Source: an uncultured Prevotella sp. (GTDB taxonomy: Bacteria > Bacteroidota > Bacteroidia > Bacteroidales > Bacteroidaceae). Taken from it: a stretch of DNA of 8,559 nt. The position numbers and the translations under genes were made by a program. Location of the stretch: positions 1 to 8,559 of the forward strand of contig CALZNR010000039.1 in the NCBI GenBank assembly GCA_945827565.1, given 5' to 3'. Below are positions 1 through 7,365 of the stretch, piece after piece; the stretch's first letter is position 1, and each line of letters starts with the position of its first letter. The notes beneath the pieces were generated by a model. It did not search any database. It was not told the origin of the DNA and saw nothing but the letters and a program-made list of their open reading frames with translations.

Positions 1-51
1 ATACGAGATATCTGCCTGTCTCGTGGGCTCGGAGATGTGTATAAGAGACAG
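1..51 (+). other. Illumina Nextera i7 adapter left on the contig end (artefact)
   Basis: This is not genomic DNA. Positions 1-9 (ATACGAGAT) are the 3' end of the P7 flow-cell primer. Positions 10-17 (ATCTGCCT) sit exactly where the 8-base i7 index belongs. Positions 18-51 are the 34-base Nextera read-2 transposase adapter, ending in the 19-base Tn5 mosaic end at 33-51. Genomic sequence begins at about position 52. Read in frame, the adapter encodes the peptide GSEMCIRDR, which therefore appears falsely at the N-terminus of the first open frame. The index differs by one base from Nextera index N703 (TTCTGCCT) as I remember it, so it may be that index with an error or another index. Confidence 0.98.
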
Positions 52-52
52 A

Positions 53-1348
53 CCCGATATGGTTGACCGCTTATATGCACTTTATGAACTATACAGACTG
101 CCAGACGAGGGAGCCTATGTATGCGCTTTGCACGACTGTATCATGGAATACACAGAAACCCCACCTGCTGACTTATCTGGATTCATCAAGGAATGGGACA
201 GCACCTATGCAGGCAGGACCATACAGAGCGATGGTGTAGAAGGCATACACATCCTTTCTATCCACAAGAGTAAAGGACTGGAATACGACCACATCCTACT
301 ACCCTACTGTGACTGGCAGATTGAATCTTATCATGCTGACAATGTGGTATGGTGCAAACCCACTGAAGAGCCCTACAACAGAATGCCATTGGTTCCCGTT
401 GATTTCAGCAAAAATGCCATGAACGGAACCATTTATGAAGGAGACTATCTGACCGAACATCTCCAGAACACAGTAGATAACCTGAATCTGCTGTATGTGG
501 CACTGACAAGAGCGTGCAGAAGTCTGACAATCATTGGCAAGAAAGAAGCCACCTCTACACGCTCCTACAGTATTGAGCAGGCACTGGAAGAAGTACAGAA
601 GGCATTGCCAGGTTCCATATTGAACGTGACTTGCCATACAGGAACTGCTGCTACAGAGGGATGTGTAGATTTAGAAGAGGGGGAAGCTAAGAAAGAAGCT
701 ATTATCCTGAAATACGGAGAACTTGAGGACGCAGGTTCCCCATCTGTAGATCAGAAAGGCCACAAGCCCATGCGACATTTGGTTGAAATACAGGTCAATC
801 ATTCCAAGGCAGAATACAAGCAAAGTAACAAAAGCATCCTGTTCCTAAAAGAAGAAAAAACAGGCACCGACACTGATGCACCATCACAAAACAGACAGCA
901 AATGTATATCCATCGTGGCTCTGTGCTACACCAACTGATGGCAAATATCAACACCTACGCTGATATAAAAAAAGAGATACGACTGTTGGAATCTGAGGGG
1001 GTTCTTGATGCAGACATAGGCATGACTACCAGCGAGATAGAGGCACTCATCAACAGCAAACTACAACAACCGGAAGTGAAGCAATGGTTTGACGGTACAT
1101 GGGCACTGCATAATGAGTGCTCCATCATCACACAAGAAGAGTCAAGCCACACCATTATAGAAAGGCGTCCCGACAGAGTGATGAGCAAGGGAGAAGAAAC
1201 AGTGGTACTCGACTTCAAGTTCGGAAAACCGATGACAAAGCATCAGACACAGGTGCAGGAATATGTAAATTTATTGGAAGCCATGGGATACAAGCACGTT
1301 AAAGGCTATCTGTGGTATGTGTTTCAAGATTTGATTATCTCGTTATGA
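53..1348 (+). CDS. addA: AddA-type UvrD helicase/PD-(D/E)XK nuclease, C-terminal part (5' end missing)
   Basis: This is the C-terminal 431 residues of a helicase-nuclease subunit that would unwind and degrade double-strand DNA ends before RecA loading. Family members are usually over 1,000 residues, so more than half is lost at the contig edge. Numbering from codon 53, the superfamily 1 helicase signature HKSKGLEYDHI lies at 71-81. Motif VI, LLYVALTRA, lies at 146-154 with its arginine finger at R153. After a poorly conserved linker (about 165-285) comes a RecB-family nuclease: H293 in GSVLH, D374 in RRPDR, D387 and K389 in LDFKFG, and QxxxY at Q400/Y404. All catalytic positions are present. 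The open frame extends back to 23, but those codons are adapter. The stop overlaps the next start (ATGA, 1345-1348), which suggests translational coupling. RecB is the alternative name; the AddB-like neighbour favours AddA. Confidence 0.9.
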   Translation, partial: PDMVDRLYALYELYRLPDEGAYVCALHDCIMEYTETPPADLSGFIKEWDSTYAGRTIQSDGVEGIHILSIHKSKGLEYDHILLPYCDWQIESYHADNVVWCKPTEEPYNRMPLVPVDFSKNAMNGTIYEGDYLTEHLQNTVDNLNLLYVALTRACRSLTIIGKKEATSTRSYSIEQALEEVQKALPGSILNVTCHTGTAATEGCVDLEEGEAKKEAIILKYGELEDAGSPSVDQKGHKPMRHLVEIQVNHSKAEYKQSNKSILFLKEEKTGTDTDAPSQNRQQMYIHRGSVLHQLMANINTYADIKKEIRLLESEGVLDADIGMTTSEIEALINSKLQQPEVKQWFDGTWALHNECSIITQEESSHTIIERRPDRVMSKGEETVVLDFKFGKPMTKHQTQVQEYVNLLEAMGYKHVKGYLWYVFQDLIISL

Positions 1349-4170
1349 ATCGCACTTTTTTAGATGAGGTGGCAGCAGATATGCTGCACAAGTTGGGAAA
1401 TGACCTTTCACGTACAGTAGTTATTTTCCCTAACAAGCGTGCACGGTTGTTTTTTGCAGAAAGCCTTTACAGAAGCACAAGGCATGCTTTATGGAGTCCT
1501 TCATATCTTACCATCAGCGAACTTTTTCACTCCTACACATCTTTAGCAGTGACCGATGAAATAAAACTCGTGACAGAATTGCATCGGTCTTACCGTATTT
1601 GTACAGGCTCCGAGGAAACACTGGACCACTTCTATGGCTGGGGGCAAGTCATGCTCAATGACTTTGACGATATAGACAAAAACATGGCTGATGCGGGCAA
1701 AGTACTTTCCAATGTTGCTGATTTGCATGAGATGGATGATCTTTCCTACCTTTCGAAAGAACAGTTGTCAATGCTCAAGCAGTTTTTTGGCACTTTGGTA
1801 GAAAACAAATCCACAGAAATGAAGCGCCGTTTTCTGCAGATGTGGAAGCAATTACACCGCATATACACCCACTATAACCAATCTCTCAACCAACAGGGTT
1901 TGGCATACGAAGGGGCACTCTACAGAAGCGTTGTCTGCACCCCCCAACTCAATTTCCCATTCGATAAATATGTCTTTGTGGGATTCAACATGGTGCACCC
2001 TGTAGAGAAGAACATGTTTCAGAGAATCAAAGATGAAGGTAAGGCGATGTTCTACTGGGACTTCGACCACTACTACATGCAATCAACTCATGAGGCAGGA
2101 CATTATATCTCCATACTGATAGAGGATTTCCCAAACGAATTAAACAATCACAGCACTTCCATCTACGAATGCTTCAAATCACCTAAAAACATTAGACTTT
2201 TTGGAGCTTCTACCGACAATATCCAAGCAAGATATGTGAGCCAATGGTTGCTGGAAGACAACCGTTATATCCACGACAAACGCACTGCTATCATCCTATG
2301 TGATGAGAAGATGCTACCAGCCATTGTACACTGTATCCCCGATAAGGTGTCCACACTCAATATCACCACTGGCTATCCTCTGCATTTGTCTCCCATAGTA
2401 TCACTGGTACATTTGCTACTCTCTCTGCAATTATCAGGTTACGATAAACAGAAAAAAAGATTTCTCAAATCTTTTATGCAAAGAGTGAAGAAACACCCTT
2501 ATGCCAAATATCTTGGACATTTGGACGCAGAAGTCTATAAACCTGTCAACGACAAGGAACTCTCTGGATGGTTGCTTCGCTTGATAAAAAAAGTGGCCCA
2601 ACAATTGTCAGAACAAGAATCTCCTTTCACCAAGGAAGCACTTTTTAGAACCTATACCATCGTTAACCGAGTCAATCAACTGATAAGTAATGATGAGATA
2701 AGCATCGATGGGCATACCTTGACCAGACTTCTTACGCAGTTGCTTCGCCAAGCCTCGGTACCTTTCCATGGTGAACCAGCCACAGGCGTGCAGGTAATGG
2801 GTGTACTTGAAACAAGGAACTTGGACTTCGATCACATGCTCATCCTCTCATGCAACGAAGGAAATATACCTCGCGGACTCAATGACACATCTTTCATTCC
2901 CTATAGCGTGCGAAAAGCCCACGGTCTGACTACCATAGACAACAAGGCTGCCATCTATGCCTACTATTTCTACCGCATGATTCAGCGTGCCAAAGACATC
3001 ACGTTGGTATATAACCATGCCACTGCCAACGGCAAGCGTGGTGAGATGAGCCGTTTCGTGTTGCAGATGCTGATAGAAAGTGGGCATCATATAGAACAAG
3101 GAGTGCTTACTGGCAACAAAATGGCCCTGCCATATTTGCCAATGCCTGTCAATAAATCAGAACATACCATAGAGGTGCTACGCCAACACTTTACTGCCAC
3201 CGATGAGAGTACGGCCAAACTAACACCTACTGCCATTAACCGTTATTTGAAATGCGGACTTCAATTCTATTACCGCTATGTTCTCAACATCAAAGACCAA
3301 TTGCCAGAAGAAGACGAACTGATGGACCAACGAACCTTCGGTAACATTTTCCATGAGGCCTCACAACATATATACGAGCAGATGGCAGACAAACAACACA
3401 TAGTGAGCAAACAGTCCATACTTGCGATGCTGAAAAACGAGAGTAGCGTCCAAATGGCAGTTGAGAAAGCATTCATCAAAGAATTTAGCAGAGGTGCACA
3501 ACACGGAGGCTATATTTACAATGGATTGGAACTTATCAACCGACAGGTAATTGTAACTTATCTGAAACGTCTGCTACGAATTGACCTACAATTGGCCCCC
3601 TTCCAAATCATAGGACTGGAATGTGATGTGATAAAACGCTACACCATTCAAATGCCTCAGGGAGAACTGCATACCACCATTGGCGGAAGGATAGACCGTT
3701 TAGACTGCATCACTGATAAGCGGGGGCAAAAGTTGATACGTGTAATAGATTACAAAACAGGTTCGTACAGCAAAAGCCCCATCAATAGCATAGAACAGCT
3801 CTTTGACACCAACCGCCCTCCTGCAAAAGGCAATTACTACATTCAGGCATTGCTATACAGTATCTTAGTGCAATCCGACAAAAAATACAATGCAGATGCC
3901 TGCAAAGTAAGTCCCGCCCTGCTCTTCATTCAACACGCTGTAGGCGAAGACTATGACCCAGCCATCGTCATTGACAAATTTCCTGTCCATGATGTTTCAC
4001 CCTATCAAGAAACATTTATGACATATCTGAGCAACACTCTACAGGAAATATTTGACACGAATAAACCTTTCAAGCCAACCAATAATTCAAAAACATGCGA
4101 CACGTGCGTCTATAGACAAATGTGTGGCATGATTTTTGCAGAAAGCAAGGAAAGAGAAATTATAAAATAA
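1345..4170 (+). CDS. addB: AddB-type PD-(D/E)XK nuclease with Fe-S staple, partner of AddA
   Basis: This 941-residue protein is the probable second subunit of the AddAB double-strand-break resection complex. Residues 1-600 resemble an inactive UvrD-like fold: TVVIFPNKRARLFF at 24-37, where AddB proteins often have a Walker A loop, but no GxxxxGKT here; and a motif V-like region, VLETRNLDFDHMLILSCNEG, at 487-506. The C-terminus is a RecB-type nuclease with H670, D784 (GGRIDR), D802 and K804 (IDYKTG), and QxxxY at Q834/Y838. C637, together with C918-x2-C921-x5-C927, reproduces the four-cysteine 4Fe-4S staple spacing known in Bacillus AddB. I chose ATG 1345, which overlaps the upstream stop as ATGA. 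The open frame extends to a GTG at 1312, but that would overlap addA by 37 bases and add residues with no family resemblance. htpG follows after 7 bases. Confidence 0.9.
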   Translation: MNRTFLDEVAADMLHKLGNDLSRTVVIFPNKRARLFFAESLYRSTRHALWSPSYLTISELFHSYTSLAVTDEIKLVTELHRSYRICTGSEETLDHFYGWGQVMLNDFDDIDKNMADAGKVLSNVADLHEMDDLSYLSKEQLSMLKQFFGTLVENKSTEMKRRFLQMWKQLHRIYTHYNQSLNQQGLAYEGALYRSVVCTPQLNFPFDKYVFVGFNMVHPVEKNMFQRIKDEGKAMFYWDFDHYYMQSTHEAGHYISILIEDFPNELNNHSTSIYECFKSPKNIRLFGASTDNIQARYVSQWLLEDNRYIHDKRTAIILCDEKMLPAIVHCIPDKVSTLNITTGYPLHLSPIVSLVHLLLSLQLSGYDKQKKRFLKSFMQRVKKHPYAKYLGHLDAEVYKPVNDKELSGWLLRLIKKVAQQLSEQESPFTKEALFRTYTIVNRVNQLISNDEISIDGHTLTRLLTQLLRQASVPFHGEPATGVQVMGVLETRNLDFDHMLILSCNEGNIPRGLNDTSFIPYSVRKAHGLTTIDNKAAIYAYYFYRMIQRAKDITLVYNHATANGKRGEMSRFVLQMLIESGHHIEQGVLTGNKMALPYLPMPVNKSEHTIEVLRQHFTATDESTAKLTPTAINRYLKCGLQFYYRYVLNIKDQLPEEDELMDQRTFGNIFHEASQHIYEQMADKQHIVSKQSILAMLKNESSVQMAVEKAFIKEFSRGAQHGGYIYNGLELINRQVIVTYLKRLLRIDLQLAPFQIIGLECDVIKRYTIQMPQGELHTTIGGRIDRLDCITDKRGQKLIRVIDYKTGSYSKSPINSIEQLFDTNRPPAKGNYYIQALLYSILVQSDKKYNADACKVSPALLFIQHAVGEDYDPAIVIDKFPVHDVSPYQETFMTYLSNTLQEIFDTNKPFKPTNNSKTCDTCVYRQMCGMIFAESKEREIIK

Positions 4171-4177
4171 TAGAACT

Positions 4178-6238
4178 ATGCAACAAGGTACAATTGGAGT
4201 AACTACGGAAAACATATTCCCGGTAATCAAAAAATTCTTGTATTCTGATCATGAGATATTTCTACGCGAAATGGTGTCTAACGCAGTAGATGCTACGCAG
4301 AAACTGAAAACATTGGCAGCTAAAGGAGAGTTTAAAGGCAGTACAGACAATCTCACCGTACACATCAAGGTGGATGAGACTGCTGGTACTATCACCATTA
4401 GCGACCAAGGCATCGGAATGACTGCTGAAGAAATCGAGAAATACATCAATCAGATTGCTTTTTCTGGCGTCAATGACTTCTTGGAGAAATATAAGGACAA
4501 TGCCAACAACATCATCGGTCACTTTGGCTTGGGCTTTTATTCCTCTTTCATGGTGAGCAAGAAGGTTGAAATTGTAACACTAAGTTACAAGGAAAACTCA
4601 CAGGCAATGAAATGGAGTTGCGACGGAAGTCCCTCCTATCAAATGGAAGATACACAGAAGGAAGAGCATGGCACCGATATTATCCTGCACATTGATGATG
4701 ATTGCAAAGAGTTCTTGGATAAGCATAAAATTGAAGGACTACTGAACAAATACTGTAAATTCATGCCGGTTCCTGTTGCATTTGGCAAGAAGACAGAATG
4801 GAAAGACGGTAAGCAGCAAGAGACCGATGAAGACAACATTATCAATAGTGTTGAACCTCTGTGGACCAAGAGTCCCAGCACACTGAAGGATGAAGACTAC
4901 AAGAGTTTTTACCGTACTCTTTACCCCATGCACGATGAGCCTCTGTTTTGGATACACCTCAATGTAGATTACCCATTCAATCTCACCGGTATTCTTTACT
5001 TTCCTCGCATCCAGTCTAACATTGAACTGCAGCGCAACAAAATCCAATTATACTGCAATCAAGTGTTTGTAACCGATCAGGTGGAAGGTATTGTACCCGA
5101 CTTCCTGACACTGCTGCATGGCATTATTGATTCACCAGATATTCCTCTGAACGTAAGCCGCAGTTATCTGCAAAGTGATCGAGATGTAAAGAAAATCTCT
5201 TCATACATCACCAAGAAGGTAAGTGACCGATTGGCAGCCATTTTCAAAGAAAACAGAAAAGACTATGAAGAGAAATGGGATCATCTGAAACTCTTCATTG
5301 ACTATGGACTACTGAGCGAGGAGTCATTCTATGACCGTGCCAAGGAGTTCTTCTTGCTGAAAGACTCTGAAGGAAAGTACTTCACCTTTGAAGAATATCA
5401 GACTCTGATTAAAGATAACCAAACCGATAAGGACGGCAATCTGATATACCTGTATGCCAACAACCAAAACGACCAATACAGCTACATCGAGGCAGCCAAG
5501 AGCAAAGGCTACAGTGTATTGATACTTGACGGTCAGTTGGATGTTCCGTTGGTATCCATGTTAGAACAGAAATTTGAAAAGAGCAGATTTACTCGCGTTG
5601 ATGGTGACGTGATAGACCGACTCATTGTAAAGGAAGAAGCCAAAGCCACTTCTTTCTCTGATGACGAAAAGAACAACATCACCACTGTATTCAATAGCAG
5701 AATGCCAAAGATTGACAAAACAGAATTCATGGTGGACGTGCAGGCATTGGGAGAAACAGCACAACCGGTGGTCATCATCCAAAGCGAATACATGCGCAGA
5801 ATGAAAGACATCAGCCGCTATCAACCAGGCATGGCATTCTATGCACAAATGCCCGACACATACACCGTTGTGCTCAATAGCGATCATGCACTTATCAAAA
5901 ATGTGCTGAACAATTGTACTGCAAAGACGGCAGAAGAACTTAAACCTGTATGTGGTGAAATAAAAGGCTTGGAGGCTCGTCTTGCCGCTATCAGACAAAC
6001 AACAGAGAAGAAGAAGCCAGAGGAAATAACGAAAGAAGAAAAAGACAACCGCGAACAAACAGAAAAAGCCATTGATGAGCAAAAAGAAAAACGCAACAAC
6101 ATATTGGCACAATATGCCAAAGACAATGCTGTGGTGAATCAGCTTATCGACTTGGCTCTGTTGCAAAACGGTATGCTCAAGGGGGCTGCGTTGGATGCTT
6201 TCTTGAAACGTTCGGTGCAACTCATTAAAGAAGTATAG
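4178..6238 (+). CDS. htpG: Molecular chaperone HtpG (bacterial Hsp90)
   Basis: This is a cytosolic ATP-dependent chaperone dimer of 686 residues, about 60 longer than the E. coli protein. The GHKL ATPase domain (about 1-215) shows FLREMVSNAVDA with E31 (presumed catalytic base) and N35, DQGIGM at 76-81, GHFGLGFYS at 114-122 (ATP lid), and GTDI at 165-168. The middle domain has the conserved IPLNVSRSYLQ at 322-332, with R328 expected to contact the ATP gamma-phosphate. The C-terminal dimerisation domain (about 500-686) carries a lysine/glutamate-rich segment at about 608-645 that is probably helical or coiled. It then ends in the strongly conserved-looking LIDLALLQNGMLKGAALDAFLKRS. No active-site residue is missing. 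The start at 4178 is the first in-frame ATG and lies 7 bases after addB, so the gene is probably transcribed with addAB. I see no heat-shock element, but the operon promoter is outside the window. Confidence 0.98.
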   Translation: MQQGTIGVTTENIFPVIKKFLYSDHEIFLREMVSNAVDATQKLKTLAAKGEFKGSTDNLTVHIKVDETAGTITISDQGIGMTAEEIEKYINQIAFSGVNDFLEKYKDNANNIIGHFGLGFYSSFMVSKKVEIVTLSYKENSQAMKWSCDGSPSYQMEDTQKEEHGTDIILHIDDDCKEFLDKHKIEGLLNKYCKFMPVPVAFGKKTEWKDGKQQETDEDNIINSVEPLWTKSPSTLKDEDYKSFYRTLYPMHDEPLFWIHLNVDYPFNLTGILYFPRIQSNIELQRNKIQLYCNQVFVTDQVEGIVPDFLTLLHGIIDSPDIPLNVSRSYLQSDRDVKKISSYITKKVSDRLAAIFKENRKDYEEKWDHLKLFIDYGLLSEESFYDRAKEFFLLKDSEGKYFTFEEYQTLIKDNQTDKDGNLIYLYANNQNDQYSYIEAAKSKGYSVLILDGQLDVPLVSMLEQKFEKSRFTRVDGDVIDRLIVKEEAKATSFSDDEKNNITTVFNSRMPKIDKTEFMVDVQALGETAQPVVIIQSEYMRRMKDISRYQPGMAFYAQMPDTYTVVLNSDHALIKNVLNNCTAKTAEELKPVCGEIKGLEARLAAIRQTTEKKKPEEITKEEKDNREQTEKAIDEQKEKRNNILAQYAKDNAVVNQLIDLALLQNGMLKGAALDAFLKRSVQLIKEV

Positions 6239-6278
6239 CCATACACGCCTCTTCCTCTATGAAAAGGTCCACATTACA

Positions 6279-6316
6279 GATAACATAAAAAAGGTTATTT
6301 GTTTTGCTTTTTCTCC
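6279..6316 (+). terminator. Possible weak Rho-independent terminator after htpG
   Basis: ATAAC (6280-6284) can pair with GTTAT (6294-6298), plus a G-T wobble (6279/6299), around a 9-base A-rich loop. A T-rich tract, TTTGTTTTGCTTTTT, follows at 6298-6312. The stem has only one G-C pair, so it would be unstable. The T-rich stretch also contains the -33 box of the next promoter. It could equally be chance in an AT-rich spacer. Confidence 0.22.
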
Positions 6317-6333
6317 ATTAATCAGTAATTTTG
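6303..6333 (+). promoter_or_regulatory. Bacteroidetes-type housekeeping promoter
   Basis: A TTTG (-33 box, 6303-6306) is followed after 19 bases by TAATTTTG (6326-6333), an exact match to the Bacteroidetes -7 consensus TAnnTTTG. The spacing is that expected for the primary sigma factor of this phylum. Transcription would begin around 6338-6342 and give a leader of about 25-30 bases before the ATG at 6368. It probably drives the membrane-protein gene and perhaps hisB. The -7 box is partly inside the left arm of the inverted repeat at 6311-6375. Confidence 0.65.
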
Positions 6334-6375
6334 CAGTGTATTTCATTTACAGCATAATTACTGATTGATGGAGAA
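6311..6375. repeat. 20-bp inverted repeat spanning promoter -7 box and start codon
   Basis: The left arm (6311-6330) and right arm (6356-6375) are reverse complements at 19 of 20 positions, separated by 25 bases. The core AATCAGTAATT/AATTACTGATT is perfect over 11 bases. The single mismatch (T6319/G6367) could still pair as G-U in RNA. The left arm contains the first five bases of the -7 box. The right arm contains the last bases of the leader, the ATG at 6368 and the next codon. It could be a two-site operator for a dimeric repressor. It could also form a hairpin, in transcripts reading through from htpG, that hides the start codon. Transcripts from the promoter at 6303-6333 would carry only the right arm. 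No T-run follows the right arm on the + strand, so it is not a classical terminator. Confidence 0.8.
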
Positions 6376-7303
6376 TTCTATTTACGACGCTCCCATGAAA
6401 GAGCGTAGCACCGCAGGTGTCATCAAACATGGTTTCCGACTGTTGTTTCACAACAAACACATACTCATCAAACACTCGCTATTCACCTCCCTGCTGTTTG
6501 CTGTTATCTTCATGCTTCTCACCATCGTGTGTGCCCTATACTTGTCACACCCATCGTGGGCTCTCCATGCCGTTATAACGGCAAGCATACTGTTCATCCT
6601 TGGAGGATTGGTAGAAGTGGGGTTCTACGCCAACCATATCGAGTTGCTCTCACTTCACCTTACACAGGGTAGCATGCAAATGCCAAAACTTCGCTTTCTT
6701 CACTTCAACAAGAGAACCTATTGGCGTGCTCTCAAAGGCATCTTTGTCGCTGTTATCCTTCAAATGATACCATGCGCATTTTTTATTGTCTTTGCTTATT
6801 GGAAGAATCTTTTTGAAATTGATATTGACGGAGTATTCCCACAGATTGTCACACGATTTGCAGAGCATCCTCTAACCTCCTTTCTCACTATAGTGATATG
6901 GGGTATTCTTCAACTGCTACTTATTCCACTATACTTCGTTTTAATGAAATACCTATTGGAATCCAACACGTCTCTTTGGCAATGCGTTTCCAACAATGCC
7001 AAGATTGCCGTAGAAAAGTATGGGAAAATCTTCTCAGTTATACTTATAGAAACTCTCATATTGCTGTGTGTCAGTGCTGTCACGCTACTGCCCTACTCCA
7101 TCATCTGGATTGCGAAGATTGAGTATCTACGTGGCTGTTGGATAGCCGACCCCGTAGTGCTTCCCGGATATATAGATTGGCTGCACTTCCTGTTGGCCTT
7201 GGTATGCGGTTGGTGCCTTCTTGCATCTCGCACTATCATACTCTACATAGGTTATTATCTTTACGGAAGCATTGAACATCAACGACAGCAACAGATTGTG
7301 TAA
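6368..7303 (+). CDS. Uncharacterised polytopic inner-membrane protein
   Basis: I do not recognise this 311-residue protein. About six hydrophobic segments can be seen, at residues 38-60, 66-88, 122-146, 169-197, 221-249 and 268-298. A basic N-terminal tail of about 35 residues (MKERSTAGVIKHGFRLLFHNKH) suggests a cytoplasmic N-terminus by the positive-inside rule. Both ends would then be cytoplasmic. There is no cleavable signal peptide, no transporter signature, no ATP-binding motif and no obvious catalytic cluster. The loop at about 95-120 is basic (KLRFLHFNKRTYWR) and also probably cytoplasmic. The protein could be a structural or transport-related integral membrane protein. I chose ATG 6368; a TTG directly before it (6365) is in frame but a less likely start. 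The gene has its own promoter and is followed 62 bases later by hisB, to which it has no evident functional link. Confidence 0.82.
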   Translation: MENSIYDAPMKERSTAGVIKHGFRLLFHNKHILIKHSLFTSLLFAVIFMLLTIVCALYLSHPSWALHAVITASILFILGGLVEVGFYANHIELLSLHLTQGSMQMPKLRFLHFNKRTYWRALKGIFVAVILQMIPCAFFIVFAYWKNLFEIDIDGVFPQIVTRFAEHPLTSFLTIVIWGILQLLLIPLYFVLMKYLLESNTSLWQCVSNNAKIAVEKYGKIFSVILIETLILLCVSAVTLLPYSIIWIAKIEYLRGCWIADPVVLPGYIDWLHFLLALVCGWCLLASRTIILYIGYYLYGSIEHQRQQQIV

Positions 7304-7330
7304 AATCATTGCCCATCTGCAAATTATCCA

Positions 7331-7338
7331 CCCCCCCC
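7331..7338. repeat. Run of eight C in the hisB upstream spacer
   Basis: Eight consecutive C residues, preceded by CCA, lie in the 62-base spacer between the membrane-protein gene and hisB, ending 27 bases before the hisB ATG. The rest of the spacer shows no TAnnTTTG promoter and no strong hairpin. hisB therefore probably depends on read-through from the upstream gene, or on a promoter I cannot see. Confidence 0.9.
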
Positions 7339-7365
7339 TTTACCTCATAACATTCAATTTCTGAC

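Noticed and set aside
1312..1344. Upstream GTG start extending addB by 11 residues
   Set aside because: It would overlap the end of addA by 37 bases, and the added residues do not resemble the family. The ATG at 1345 gives a classic ATGA coupling junction.
5561..6220. 219-codon open frame on the minus strand inside htpG
   Set aside because: It lies wholly within htpG, is antisense, and encodes a phenylalanine/cysteine-rich stretch typical of the reverse complement of lysine/glutamate-rich coding DNA. It is a shadow.
6311..6375. Phase-variable invertible promoter of the Bacteroides type
   Set aside because: The 25-base spacer is far shorter than known invertible segments, which carry a whole promoter. 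Here the -33 box lies outside the repeat and no invertase gene is nearby. Inversion would change the -7 box from TAATTTTG to TAATTATG, so it is not impossible, but support is weak.
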